From positions 186,001 through 250,000 of the forward strand of contig JAYQTS010000002.1 of assembly GCA_038147755.1 (NCBI GenBank): a stretch of 64,000 bases of DNA, written 5' to 3'. The notes below the pieces were generated by a model. That model saw only the letters and a list, made by a program, of their open reading frames with translations. It was not told where the DNA came from and made no database searches. Below are positions 47,453-56,427 of this stretch, piece by piece. Source of the stretch: UBA5951 sp012269555 (lineage in GTDB: Bacteria; Pseudomonadota; Alphaproteobacteria; Puniceispirillales; Puniceispirillaceae). Position 1 is the stretch's first letter. Each line of letters opens with the position of its first letter. Made by a program: the position numbers and the translations under genes.

Positions 47453-48241
47453 ATGGGAAATTATCAAATGCAGTTTGAAACGATAGTTACAGAAATTGAT
47501 GAGTGCATCATGCTTATTACTCTTAATCGTCATAAAACACTCAATGCTTTAAATCAAAAGATGGCTGAAGAGATAATTTCTGCATTGCGTGAGGCAGATA
47601 AAAATGAAGAGGTTGGTTGTATAATTATTACAGGCTCTGAAAAAGCATTTGCAGCTGGAGCAGATATTAAGGAGATGAGAGAACATTCCTTTTCTGAGAT
47701 GTATCGGCTTGATTGGTTCGCAGAATGGGACGGGATTAGCCAGATTCGTAAGCCAATTATAGCAGTAGTTTCAGGATATGCACTCGGTGGGGGATGTGAG
47801 TTGGCTTTAATGTGTGATTTCATACTTGCTTCCAAAACGGCTAAGTTTGGTCAACCAGAAATATCGCTGGGTATTATGCCTGGAATTGGTGGAAGTCAGC
47901 GTTTAACCAGAATAATTGGAAAATCAAAAGCCATGGAAATGTGCTTGACAGGAAGGCTTATGGATGCAGACGAGGCAGAGAAAACAGGAATGATTGCACG
48001 GATTTTTGCACAAGAAACACTTTTAGATGAAGCAAAAGAGATAGCTAAAAAGATTGCAAGTTTTTCAAAACCAGCTGTTCAGATGGCAAAAGAGTCAATC
48101 AATAGGTCTTATGAGACAAGCTTATCAGAGGGACTTCGGTTTGAGCGCAGATTATTTCATGCATTGTTTTCTACTGCTGACCAGAAAGAGGGTATGTCGG
48201 CATTTATAGAAAAAAGAGAAGCAAACTTTACAAACAAATAA
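47453..48241 (+). CDS. Enoyl-CoA hydratase/isomerase family protein
   Basis: 262 residues, crotonase superfamily. The oxyanion hole strand is AFAAGADIKEM, with the second backbone donor at GGGCELAL. The two catalytic glutamates of true hydratases are present: Glu116 in GGGCELAL and Glu136 in GQPEISLGIMPG. It hydrates trans-2-enoyl-CoA in fatty-acid or branched-chain amino-acid breakdown. An internal ATG five codons in (MQFETIV) could be the true start. It is monocistronic and convergent with the DUF3126 gene. Confidence 0.92.
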   Translation: MGNYQMQFETIVTEIDECIMLITLNRHKTLNALNQKMAEEIISALREADKNEEVGCIIITGSEKAFAAGADIKEMREHSFSEMYRLDWFAEWDGISQIRKPIIAVVSGYALGGGCELALMCDFILASKTAKFGQPEISLGIMPGIGGSQRLTRIIGKSKAMEMCLTGRLMDADEAEKTGMIARIFAQETLLDEAKEIAKKIASFSKPAVQMAKESINRSYETSLSEGLRFERRLFHALFSTADQKEGMSAFIEKREANFTNK

Positions 48242-48273
48242 TTAATTTAAAAAATGAGTATATTCATAAAAAA

Positions 48274-48483
48274 TTAACTTATATCTTCACTCAATATAGT
48301 CATTTGGACATGGTAGCAAATATCTCCATCTTCATCATCTTTAAAAACGATACCTAGTGTTTCTCCATCAATAATAAATTCAACTGAGTCATCTGTTTCT
48401 TCTCTTGGTTTCAATTTAATATCAGCCCTACGAAATTTTGTTGTTAAAAAATTTTGTACTCTTTGGATTTCTTCTGGATGCAT
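48274..48483 (-). CDS. DUF3126 family protein
   Basis: 69 residues, matching the short length of this alphaproteobacterial family. The sequence has the family layout: HPEEIQRVQNFLTTKF at the start, a middle EFIIDGETLGIVFKDDEDGD, and the end YHVQMTILSEDIS. Function is unknown; the acidic EDGD loop is the most conserved part. The gene is the last of three small minus-strand genes (DUF2794, zinc ribbon, DUF3126), which have separate starts. Confidence 0.85.
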   Translation of the reverse strand: MHPEEIQRVQNFLTTKFRRADIKLKPREETDDSVEFIIDGETLGIVFKDDEDGDICYHVQMTILSEDIS

Positions 48484-48607
48484 ATTTTATTTCTTTTTTT
48501 TTATAAAATGAGAGGTTTAATAAATGAGAAATATAATGAATGATTTAATATTTAATGTCCAGCCATTGAGATATTCTCTTTTAACTTATAACATTAGTTT
48601 TAAATTA

Positions 48608-48850
48608 TTACATGTGACGTGTAAGTTGTCCTTTGTGATTAGGCCAATTAGGACGAGTTGAGATGTTATCTGTGTTATTGCATTTTCTGCATCGCAATTT
48701 ATATCCAATTTTTGGAACAGCATAGTTCTGACCTAATTTATCCATAATTTTTTTCGTTTCAATCACATTGTTATGGCCACAATTGTTACACCAGCAAAAA
48801 ATGTCTAGTTTTTCGACTGAAAGGTCATGCAATGTCATAGCAGTTGACAT
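48608..48850 (-). CDS. Small zinc-ribbon protein
   Basis: 80 residues. Two Cys pairs form a probable zinc ribbon: FCWCNNCGHNN near residues 18-28 and LRCRKCNN near 53-60. The flanking strands fit a rubredoxin-like knuckle. Similar short zinc-ribbon proteins with a terminal R-P-N-W block are common in Rhodospirillales-type genomes. No function is assigned. It is probably cytoplasmic. It lies between DUF2794 and DUF3126 genes on the same strand. Confidence 0.65.
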   Translation of the reverse strand: MSTAMTLHDLSVEKLDIFCWCNNCGHNNVIETKKIMDKLGQNYAVPKIGYKLRCRKCNNTDNISTRPNWPNHKGQLTRHM

Positions 48851-49067
48851 TGATGTGTTATGATTTTGTAAATTTTTTTTTTAAATAATTTCACCATTAA
48901 ATTTAGTTCCTATCTGAAAAATTTGTAAAAATAAGTAATATGTTCTTGTTTTGTTCTATAATAATTCAGGATTTTTATAAATATAAGTCTAAATAATATG
49001 TTAGATTAAGAAATTATCAAAATTCTAGTGGTTTATATTTGAACGATTAGGCGTCGAAAATCTAATA

Positions 49068-49400
49068 TTAACGGGCAAAGATAAGTTTAGGTAGGTTATT
49101 TAAATAGTTGATAACTCTCTTCAGAGAATTGGATTTAAGTAACGTTTTGTGTCTTCCATGCAATAAAAATAAAGGATTTGAGTCGGTGCGTAATTTTCTC
49201 TTTTCAATAATTAAAACAGGGGTTTCATTGGCGTGTTTATAAATTGAAAAAGATGCTGCCTCAGATGAATGGTCAAGTGCATAATCACGCCAATCTCCAA
49301 GTGCTACTTTTGCAGAATATGTTGATAAAATAATCGATAATTCTGTTCGACTAAAATAATAAGGTTTTTTAAAAGTTTTTGAGTAAAATACATTTTTCAT
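49068..49400 (-). CDS. DUF2794 family protein
   Basis: 110 residues. The family block RTELSIILSTYSAKVALGDWRDYALDHSS is present, here cited in part as KVALGDWRDYALDHS, followed by AASFSIYKHANETPVLIIEKR. This family is nearly confined to Alphaproteobacteria and has no known activity. It is divergent from the YfgM-like gene at 49557, with 156 bases between. Confidence 0.85.
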   Translation of the reverse strand: MKNVFYSKTFKKPYYFSRTELSIILSTYSAKVALGDWRDYALDHSSEAASFSIYKHANETPVLIIEKRKLRTDSNPLFLLHGRHKTLLKSNSLKRVINYLNNLPKLIFAR

Positions 49401-49556
49401 TAATTAAAAGTGTACAAATAAAAATTAATTATTCAAGATAATCTGTGAATTTTTTTAAGGTAATTTGCAATGTGATATGCACAAATAGTATTTGTTGTGG
49501 TATCAATACTGAATTTAATTTAACCATTTTGAATACAGGAAAGGCTAGGTTGGTTC

Positions 49557-50215
49557 ATGGCTGATATTTTTGACGAAATTGAGGAAGATTTACGCCGTGA
49601 TAGGATGGCATTATTGTGGCAACGGTATGGCAACTATATACTCGGATTTGCTATCTTAATAATCGTTGGAGTTGCTGGTAATCAAGGTTATGATTATTGG
49701 AAAAATTCAAGAGCGCAATCAGCAGGAGATATGTTTTTGAAGCAGTTATAGTTGAAAATTCTCTTGATGCGATGAGTGCTGTTTCAAAAGAATTGCCAGA
49801 AGGTTATGAAATGCTTTCTAGATTTAGGATGGCCGCTTTGTTTTCAGAAGAGGGTAAGCAAGCAGAAGCAGAAAAATCCTATCTTTCGCTCAGCGAAGAT
49901 CCTTCAATTGATTCATTTTATCAGCAAATAGCGCTGTTATTATCTGTAATGAATGCTCCTGAAACTGCAAATAAGGAAGAACTTATCAATAGAATTTCCT
50001 CTCTTTCTCAATTTGCTGGTCCATTGCAAGGGTTGGCGTTAGAGACAAGTTCTGGCTTATATCTCGAACTCAACCAACCGGGTAAAGCGCTATCTTTTCT
50101 TAAACGAGCCTCGGAACTTACAGATATACCGCCGGATTTGAGACAACGTATCTCACGATCGTTATTGATTCTCGATTTTAAATATGATGATACATCAACA
50201 AGTAAATCAGAGTAA
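49557..50215 (+). CDS. YfgM-like tetratricopeptide inner-membrane protein
   Basis: About 219 residues after adding one T in the run at 49734-49738 (five seen, six expected). An N-terminal cytoplasmic helix (EIEEDLRRDRMALLWQRYGN) precedes one membrane helix (residues about 25-42), and the periplasmic part has tetratricopeptide-like helices (LSRFRMAALFSEEGKQAEAEKSY). YfgM in E. coli binds the SecYEG translocon and periplasmic chaperones. Position before bamB and der is the same as in E. coli and supports the call. GGAAAGGC lies upstream of the ATG. Confidence 0.8.
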
Positions 50216-50223
50216 CCATAACT

Positions 50224-51540
50224 ATGCGACTACTTACTAATTGGATAATTTTTTTGGGAGGCTCTGTATTACTATTATCTTGCTCTAATAACAGCAATAT
50301 TTTATCGGGAGAAAGACAGTCTATATTACCAAATTTTGCCGATATTACTATTAATCCAGATGCAGCTAATGAGATTGATCTGAGTTTAAATGAAACATTG
50401 AAAACAGATGCCTCTCATGCGGGTGGGAATGAAAGGCATTCGGGTGGTAATTTATCTTTATCATTCCCATTAACCTTAAGTTGGTCTGCTCGTATAAAGG
50501 GTATTAAGGATGAAACAATAGACTTACCGCAGCCAATCATTTCATCTGGCCGTGTTTTCGCGTTAGATGGCAATAGTGAGCTTTATGCTTTTGATTTGGA
50601 GACTGGTAAATTATTGTGGTCTCATATATTAGATCCAAAAGCTGATGAGCATATACCAGGAATTATAGGAGGCATTGCCTATCGTGATAATATGGTGGTT
50701 GCACATTCTGGCAGAAACTCTTTATATGCTCTAGATGCTAATACAGGCGATTTGATTTGGCGGAAAAGTGTAGACGAAAGTCTGAGAGGGGGTCCGACAT
50801 TAACCGAACTTAACAGTGTAATTTTGACTGATTTAGATGGTAGGGTATATGTTTTTACTCTATCAAATGGAATGTTACTTTGGCAGCGAGCTGGTTTCCC
50901 AGTTGACACAGTAGTTTATGGAGCGTCTTCTCCGGCTTTATTCGAACAAAAGATAATCGTTAGCGGACAAGCTGGTGAAATAGCCGTTTATGATTTGCTA
51001 TCCGGTGATTTGAACTGGGCAGACTCTCTTGCAAGTTTTAATCCCAGGACACCTTTAGAACGATTAAGCGATATCCGAGCATTTGCCTCTACAGATGATA
51101 AAAATGCGTATTTTATAAGTCAATCTGGTCGAATGAGTGCGTTCGATGTTAATCTAGGATATGAGATTTGGGATACACCAATTAGCGGTATTGAAATGCC
51201 CTGGGTTGCTGGACAAAGTTTGTTTGTAGTTACAATCGATGGTAGGCTTATTTGTATTCGAAAATCTGATGGTGCTGTGCGTTGGGTAACTGAATTGCCA
51301 GGTGCAATTCCCGAAGGGGTCGCAGCTACTCAAGATTTACCACGATACATTGGACCGGTTATTGCTAATGGGGAAGTGTTAGCTATACATAAATCAGGCG
51401 AATTGTTCAGATTCGAAGCACTATCGGGTGAACTGATTTCAAAATCTAAATTAACCTCCCAAATAACAACACCACTACAGATAGGTGACCAACACCTTGT
51501 TGCCTTATCACGAGATGGAACCATTCGGGTTTTTAATTAG
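50224..51540 (+). CDS. bamB: Outer-membrane assembly lipoprotein BamB
   Basis: 438 residues. The N-terminus is a lipoprotein signal peptide with lipobox LLSC and Cys20 as the lipidated residue. The rest is an eight-bladed beta-propeller of PQQ-like repeats, with repeated turns such as ALDGNSELYAFDLETGKLLW, ALDANTGDLIWR and VYDLLSGDLNW. BamB helps BamA insert beta-barrel proteins into the outer membrane. It starts eight bases after the YfgM-like gene and ends three bases before der, so the three form one operon. Confidence 0.92.
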   Translation: MRLLTNWIIFLGGSVLLLSCSNNSNILSGERQSILPNFADITINPDAANEIDLSLNETLKTDASHAGGNERHSGGNLSLSFPLTLSWSARIKGIKDETIDLPQPIISSGRVFALDGNSELYAFDLETGKLLWSHILDPKADEHIPGIIGGIAYRDNMVVAHSGRNSLYALDANTGDLIWRKSVDESLRGGPTLTELNSVILTDLDGRVYVFTLSNGMLLWQRAGFPVDTVVYGASSPALFEQKIIVSGQAGEIAVYDLLSGDLNWADSLASFNPRTPLERLSDIRAFASTDDKNAYFISQSGRMSAFDVNLGYEIWDTPISGIEMPWVAGQSLFVVTIDGRLICIRKSDGAVRWVTELPGAIPEGVAATQDLPRYIGPVIANGEVLAIHKSGELFRFEALSGELISKSKLTSQITTPLQIGDQHLVALSRDGTIRVFN

Positions 51541-51543
51541 ACT

Positions 51544-52989
51544 ATGGCTTTTACTATAGCTATTGCTGGAAGGCCGAATGTTGGAAAATCAACCCTATTT
51601 AATAGATTGACGAAAACTAAACATGCTATTGTTAGCGATGAACCTGGTGTCACTCGTGATAGACGTGAAGGTGAGGCAGCATTAGCTGCTATGAAGTTTA
51701 GATTGATTGATACAGCGGGAGTCGAAAAATCAAAGAGCGGTAGTTTACAGGATAGAATGTATCTACAGTCGCAAGTAGCGATTGAAACAGCCGATATTAC
51801 CTTAATGCTAATTGATGCGAGAACTGGAATTTTGTCAGATGATGTTTATTTCGCAGGTCTCTTAAGAAAATCTGGTGTGCCTGTTATACTTTTAGCTAAT
51901 AAATGTGAGGGTAAAAAGGGTGATGAGGCACTAGCAGAGTCTTGGAAGCTTGGATTAGGCGCTCCTGTTCCTATTTCCGCAGAGCATGGTGAAGGTCTTA
52001 TAGATTTATATGAATCCATCCTTTCTCTTGCAAAAGATTTAGGAAGAAAAGAAGAGCTTTTTGACGATAGTTCTGCACATCAGAAGCCTAGAATATTTGA
52101 TGTATCGTCTAATTTAGGTTCCGATATTTCAAACCATGAGGATGCTCATAGAAGCATGCAATTATTAGAAGATGCCGAGCAAAATCAAACTATTCGGCTT
52201 GCAGTAGTTGGAAGACCAAATATGGGAAAGTCAACTCTTATAAATACGCTGTTAGGCGAAAGCAGGTTGTTAACAGGACCCGAAGCGGGAATAACCCGAG
52301 ACTCGATAATGGTACCATTTATTTTTAATAAAAATCATTACGAAATTGTTGACACCGCAGGTATAAGACGTTCCGCAAGGATTACAGAAAAAATTGAAAA
52401 ATTAATGGTAAATGATGCGCAGAGGGCTATTCAATTTGCAAAAGTTTGTATTTTAATGTTTGATGCTCGACAACCTCCACATAAACAAGATATGACAATC
52501 GCAAGGCATATAGCAGATGAGGGAAGAGCGATGATAATAGCTGCGAATATGTGGGATGATGTAGAAGATAAATCACTATCTATTAGGCAAATAAATGATA
52601 GAATTCAAACATCTCTTGCCCAATTAAGAGGAATTCCTGTAGTACCAATTTCCGGTCTATATGGCAAAGGTCTAGAAAGATTATTTGAGGCTGTGCAGAC
52701 CATTCATTCTATTTGGCAGACAAGAATTTCTACTGCAAAGTTAAATAGATGGTTGGAGATAATGCTAGAAGCCCATCCGCCACCACTTGTACAGGGAAGA
52801 CGTCTCAGAATTCGCTATATGACACAAATAAAATCAAGACCGCCAACCTTTGCTTTGTTTGTTTCTCGCCCTGCAGATTTACCAGAATCTTATCTTAGAT
52901 ATTTGATTGGTGGATTGCGAGATGAATTTATGTTAACAGGAGTTCCTGTGAGAATGATGTTAAGGAAAGGAAAAAATCCCTACGCATAG
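51544..52989 (+). CDS. der: Ribosome assembly GTPase Der
   Basis: 481 residues with two GTPase domains in tandem and a C-terminal KH-like domain, the EngA/Der layout. Domain 1 has GRPNVGKST (residues 9-17), DEPGVTRD, and DTAGVE; domain 2 has GRPNMGKST, GPEAGITRD and DTAGIRR. NKCEG stands where NKxD is expected in domain 1, and ANMWDD in domain 2. Der acts in 50S subunit assembly. It is the third gene of the YfgM-like/bamB operon. The C-terminus RKGKNPYA is the family ending. Confidence 0.95.
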   Translation: MAFTIAIAGRPNVGKSTLFNRLTKTKHAIVSDEPGVTRDRREGEAALAAMKFRLIDTAGVEKSKSGSLQDRMYLQSQVAIETADITLMLIDARTGILSDDVYFAGLLRKSGVPVILLANKCEGKKGDEALAESWKLGLGAPVPISAEHGEGLIDLYESILSLAKDLGRKEELFDDSSAHQKPRIFDVSSNLGSDISNHEDAHRSMQLLEDAEQNQTIRLAVVGRPNMGKSTLINTLLGESRLLTGPEAGITRDSIMVPFIFNKNHYEIVDTAGIRRSARITEKIEKLMVNDAQRAIQFAKVCILMFDARQPPHKQDMTIARHIADEGRAMIIAANMWDDVEDKSLSIRQINDRIQTSLAQLRGIPVVPISGLYGKGLERLFEAVQTIHSIWQTRISTAKLNRWLEIMLEAHPPPLVQGRRLRIRYMTQIKSRPPTFALFVSRPADLPESYLRYLIGGLRDEFMLTGVPVRMMLRKGKNPYA

Positions 52990-53004
52990 AAAACACTTTT
53001 TGAA

Positions 53005-53790
53005 CTAGCAAATTAAGGTTACAGATTTAATAATTTTTTCAATAAAATCAGTTAATTTGCTTACTGCTTTGCTACTTATTGTGTAATTCTCTTTTAAATA
53101 CAAATCCCTATTTATTTCTATTTGCACTGCATGTCTATTTTCATAAGGTTTACCATGACACTCTGTAATAAAACCGCCAGCATATGGTGTGTTAATTGAG
53201 AAAGTAAAACCAAATTGATTTATGACCTTTATAATTAAATTAGTAAATTCCATAGAGGCACTGAGACCATTAAAATTACCTATCACTATATCTGGTAATT
53301 TTGGTGATGATTGGGGCATCGAATGAATGTCTAGCAATAATGTTTTAGTGAACAATTTTTGTGCTTGACTAACAGTTTGAGATATCAATTGATGATAGGG
53401 TTTATGCCAATAATTTATTCGCTCTTGAATAGCTGACATAGGCAAAGCTTTTTTATATAATGGGTTACGCCTAGAAGATAGGCGAGGTGTTACGCCATAT
53501 CCTGAATTTATGTATCTTTGCCATCTATTTTTTGGGATAGGTTCATTTCGATTGTCGGCATTTGACAACAATTTTGGATCAAGCGCTGTTTCTGGCCTAT
53601 TTACGTCTATAATTGCTCGACTGCAGTTTGCTATAATTGCACATTGCTCTAAATCGATTAAAGGAAAAATAATAGCATCAGAACCAACATCTTCTAGAGT
53701 ACGCATTTCCTTTAAGTCTGCATACTCAACCATCTTAGCAGGATAAAAATTTCCCCCATGAGGAACTGATAAAATAACAGGAGAGTTCAA
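53005..53790 (-). CDS. N-formylglutamate amidohydrolase family protein
   Basis: 261 residues. The family opens with SVPHGGNFYP (the metal-binding His) and has IIDVNRPETALDP, TLLLDIHSMP and EINRDLY, which complete the hydrolase pattern. HutG-type enzymes release formate from N-formylglutamate in histidine breakdown; no other hut gene is nearby, so the substrate may differ. It is convergent with der, with a 15-base gap. GGAGGTGAAAATTT upstream gives a good ribosome site. Confidence 0.85.
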   Translation of the reverse strand: MNSPVILSVPHGGNFYPAKMVEYADLKEMRTLEDVGSDAIIFPLIDLEQCAIIANCSRAIIDVNRPETALDPKLLSNADNRNEPIPKNRWQRYINSGYGVTPRLSSRRNPLYKKALPMSAIQERINYWHKPYHQLISQTVSQAQKLFTKTLLLDIHSMPQSSPKLPDIVIGNFNGLSASMEFTNLIIKVINQFGFTFSINTPYAGGFITECHGKPYENRHAVQIEINRDLYLKENYTISSKAVSKLTDFIEKIIKSVTLIC

Positions 53791-54024
53791 ATTTTCACCT
53801 CCTAATTTTTGTGGGTTTAGGAGGGTTGGATCTTCTACAGCAAAGGCATCTAAAGAGGGTGTTCTGAAAAAACAACATCGAATAAAAAATTGTTGGCGCT
53901 AAATGACATAGACTGAATTTACTCATAAATTAGAAAAAACTTAAGTATTTTTTTGAATTTGTTAACTCATTCTAAAGGTATTTGTTTTACACATTATCTT
54001 TTGAATTTACTCTGAATACTATTC

Positions 54025-54053
54025 TTGACAGGAGTTAAACAGGTGTTTAGTAC
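54025..54053 (+). promoter_or_regulatory. Candidate promoter of tRNA-Val
   Basis: A perfect TTGACA -35 box (54025-54030) is followed after 17 bases by TAGTAC (54048-54053) as a weak -10 box. The tRNA starts 20 bases further on, which suits a short 5' leader. Confidence 0.5.
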
Positions 54054-54072
54054 AAATTGGTTATAAAAATTT

Positions 54073-54147
54073 GGAGCGTTAGCTCAGCGGGAGAGCACCA
54101 CGTTGACATCGTGGGGGTCACTGGTTCAATCCCAGTACGCTCCACCA
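54073..54147 (+). tRNA. tRNA-Val (anticodon GAC)
   Basis: A complete cloverleaf of 75 bases: seven-base acceptor stem GGAGCGT/ACGCTCC, D stem GCTC/GAGC, anticodon stem CCACG/CGTGG with loop TTGACAT (anticodon GAC), T stem ACTGG/CCAGT with loop TTCAATC. The 3' CCA is encoded. It reads GUC and GUU valine codons. Confidence 0.97.
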
Positions 54148-54193
54148 TTAATTTTTTAGTTATTCTGATAAAGATGAGAGAATTAAAGACATA

Positions 54194-54673
54194 CTATTTG
54201 TCTTTAAGTTCCTCATTATACTCTTTGTTATATTTCAGGTATTTATCATACTCGACCTGGTATCTGTCACCTAGTATTGATAATCTTCTATTCCATTCCA
54301 TTAATTCATGAACTTCACATTGATGATTAAAATTTATATTGATACCGTCACCCTCTGTCGTGAGCACATTACTTGTTTTATTTAAACGGAACCAAAATAT
54401 TCGTCCTGAGAAAATAATTTTCCATTCTACATAATCTGATTTATCATAATAGTTACCAAGCGGCTCTATATTCGATAAAACTTTATTATCAGTGACAATA
54501 AATTTATAGCTTGAAACTTCGCCGTTATTGAATGAATAACCATAATTATACCCATCCTCCATAAAGCATATTACGCCACTCCTATTCATGTCCGCGAATA
54601 AGTCATTTGTCATTATCAAACATAGAAAAAAGGCAAATAGCGTTTTTAAGCTGTATTCAACAATGGATTGCAT
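54194..54673 (-). CDS. Secreted protein of unknown function (159 aa)
   Basis: The first 28 residues form a signal peptide (LKTLFAFFLCLIMTNDLFAD), given here as its hydrophobic core with cleavage after LFA. The mature protein is rich in aromatic residues and predicted beta strands (YNYGYSFNNGEV, WKIIFSGRIFWFRL), has two Cys, and ends in a charged helix. No family is recognised. It begins three bases after the neighbouring unknown gene at 54677 and lies just beyond tRNA-Val on the opposite strand. Confidence 0.5.
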   Translation of the reverse strand: MQSIVEYSLKTLFAFFLCLIMTNDLFADMNRSGVICFMEDGYNYGYSFNNGEVSSYKFIVTDNKVLSNIEPLGNYYDKSDYVEWKIIFSGRIFWFRLNKTSNVLTTEGDGININFNHQCEVHELMEWNRRLSILGDRYQVEYDKYLKYNKEYNEELKDK

Positions 54674-54676
54674 ATT

Positions 54677-54997
54677 CTAATCCCGTTCGTAATTAAATCT
54701 GTCGATCATTTTTCCTCTAAAACTTGTAGTTTTATTTTCAATTTTTTCGCTCCATTTTTTTTCAATTTCACTCCAAATTTCAATACAGTTTTTAGCAGAG
54801 ATACTATCTTTATATTCAAAAATATGACTAAGCTGAAATTTATTTTGTTCGCTTAATATTTTACATGTCGTGTATCTAGTCAGGCCCATTTTCTGAAATC
54901 TTGGCATGAATTCATTTTTGATTTTATCCCATCTCATCACGCTAAGTTCTAATTCATTTTCTGTTTTAAAGGTTTGGATAGTGACGTTAATTTGCAT
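54677..54997 (-). CDS. Protein of unknown function (106 aa)
   Basis: A soluble protein of ferredoxin-like proportions: strand MQINVTIQTFKTE, helix around residues 19-36 (DKIKNEFMPRFQKMGL), strand YTTCKILSE, strand FQLSHIFEYKDS, and an ending helix with EIWSEIEKKWSEKIEN. This beta-alpha-beta pattern suits a dimeric alpha-beta-barrel protein. No motif fixes a function. It precedes the secreted unknown protein at three bases' distance, so the two are probably cotranscribed. Confidence 0.5.
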   Translation of the reverse strand: MQINVTIQTFKTENELELSVMRWDKIKNEFMPRFQKMGLTRYTTCKILSEQNKFQLSHIFEYKDSISAKNCIEIWSEIEKKWSEKIENKTTSFRGKMIDRFNYERD

Positions 54998-55126
54998 TTT
55001 TTTCCTTTTGTTATTGAATTTAAATTACACATATGTACTTAGTAAAAAGCTGCAAATGGTTGTTTAATCTTAAAAAATTACTAAAATATATCTTTTTACT
55101 CTATCTTCATAACGAAAGGATTAATT

Positions 55127-55795
55127 TTAATTCACTTGATTGGTTTTAGTTGAAGAAAACTCCTTTTGCCAAAAATCGGACAACCAAATAAGGTAGTCAG
55201 TCATTTTTGTTGGATCTAAGAAGAGTGATTTTTGTATTTTATCTATTTCGCCAGTATCTTCTAAATCCACATCTAAAGAGTCATTTATTCTATTTATCAT
55301 ATTGAACATAGCGCATAGGATAGTCATTTCCGCGATTTGTTTTCCGGTAAAATTATTTTGTAATTCCTTGAAGAGTAAATTATTTTTTGCAGCTTGGTTT
55401 AGTGTGACTGCTTCTGCCCATTTAAGTGCGAGTATCTCCTTTTTTTCAAAAAGTGGAGATTCGGAAAATTCATTTAAAGAAATAGCTTTGATTTGTGCAT
55501 CAGTAATCCCTGCCGCTTTTCCGAGTGAGGTATTGTGTGCATAACAATATTTGCAACCATTTGTATGACTTGTTTTAATTACGATTAGCTCTTTAATTTT
55601 TCCACTAATGCTTGTTCCTTCCCATTCTCTCTGAGCAAGCGCATTAATTGGTAAAAAAGCCATTGCAAGCAGAGGTGAATTACTGAGCGTTTTATAAAAA
55701 TTTGGCACTCTTCCGAGTAAGTCCTCTACAGCAGAATAAAATTCCTTAAATTTTGGTGTAATTGTTTCTTTTTGAATTTTGTCTATTCTTGTCAT
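55127..55795 (-). CDS. AhpD/carboxymuconolactone decarboxylase-like protein
   Basis: 222 residues, all-helical. The AhpD-type redox motif is present: SHTNGCKYCYAHNTSLGKAAG with the Cys-x-x-Cys pair and the following His. Later helices contain ALKWAEAVTLNQAAK and MFNMINRINDSLD, shared with the paralogue at 57570. Such proteins are peroxidases or thiol redox partners that work with peroxiredoxins, or act on carboxylates. The gene follows the MORN-repeat gene by 16 bases on the minus strand. Confidence 0.85.
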   Translation of the reverse strand: MTRIDKIQKETITPKFKEFYSAVEDLLGRVPNFYKTLSNSPLLAMAFLPINALAQREWEGTSISGKIKELIVIKTSHTNGCKYCYAHNTSLGKAAGITDAQIKAISLNEFSESPLFEKKEILALKWAEAVTLNQAAKNNLLFKELQNNFTGKQIAEMTILCAMFNMINRINDSLDVDLEDTGEIDKIQKSLFLDPTKMTDYLIWLSDFWQKEFSSTKTNQVN

Positions 55796-55811
55796 TTGAT
55801 TTTTTCTCTTT

Positions 55812-56246
55812 TTATTTGGAGTCTATTTTTTTACCATCTTTATAATTACCTGAAATTTCTTGATTAATTCTTCCATCTCTCAGATAGTATTGCCACTCGC
55901 CATCTTCTCTATCCTCTAAATAATTACCTTTACCCATAAGTTGGCCATTAGTGTAAAACAAAAGCCACAACCCATTTTTTTTACCATTGTTATACTCACC
56001 CTTATTTTTAAGCTGGCCAGTTATCCAAAATTCTAGCCATTGTCCTTGTTTTTTACCCTCAGAAACTAAACCTTGTTGGATACCCTCCAATTCCCCACTG
56101 AACGGCATGTCACTAAACTTTAGATAAAACATACCTTCTCTTTGCACGAGGTCATCTATCGTTTCTGATTTAGATATTGATACTATACCCCTAAAAAAGA
56201 AGGTAATTAAAAGAGTAAAAACCAAAATTTTTATTATTAAATACAT
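55812..56246 (-). CDS. MORN-variant repeat protein (YwqK-like)
   Basis: 144 residues. A hydrophobic N-terminus (IIKILVFTLLITFFFRGIVS) is a signal peptide or anchor. It is followed by a run of MORN_2-type repeats: GKKQGQWLEFWITGQLKNKG, then NGKKNGLWLLFYTNGQLMGKG, cited in part, then REDGEWQYYLRDGRI. Proteins of this kind are often named YwqK-like antitoxins or surface proteins, but the function here is unknown. No toxin gene is beside it. It is first in a two-gene unit with the AhpD-like gene. Confidence 0.7.
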   Translation of the reverse strand: MYLIIKILVFTLLITFFFRGIVSISKSETIDDLVQREGMFYLKFSDMPFSGELEGIQQGLVSEGKKQGQWLEFWITGQLKNKGEYNNGKKNGLWLLFYTNGQLMGKGNYLEDREDGEWQYYLRDGRINQEISGNYKDGKKIDSK

Positions 56247-56427
56247 AACTAGTCCTTGATGAAAACAAATATATAGTGCTCAATCTAAAGAGTATTAGTC
56301 AACGAATATCCAATTCTTAAAATCTTTTAAAAAATTATTATGAAGCTCAGATTATGCATTCCCCTTAAAGAATTACTAATGTGAAGCTAGGCTGGCATCA
56401 CAGGGCAGGAAAAAAAAGGTATTTTAA

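Noticed and set aside
54057..54311. 84-residue plus-strand frame over the tRNA
   Set aside because: It reads through tRNA-Val and antisense to a gene with a clear signal peptide.
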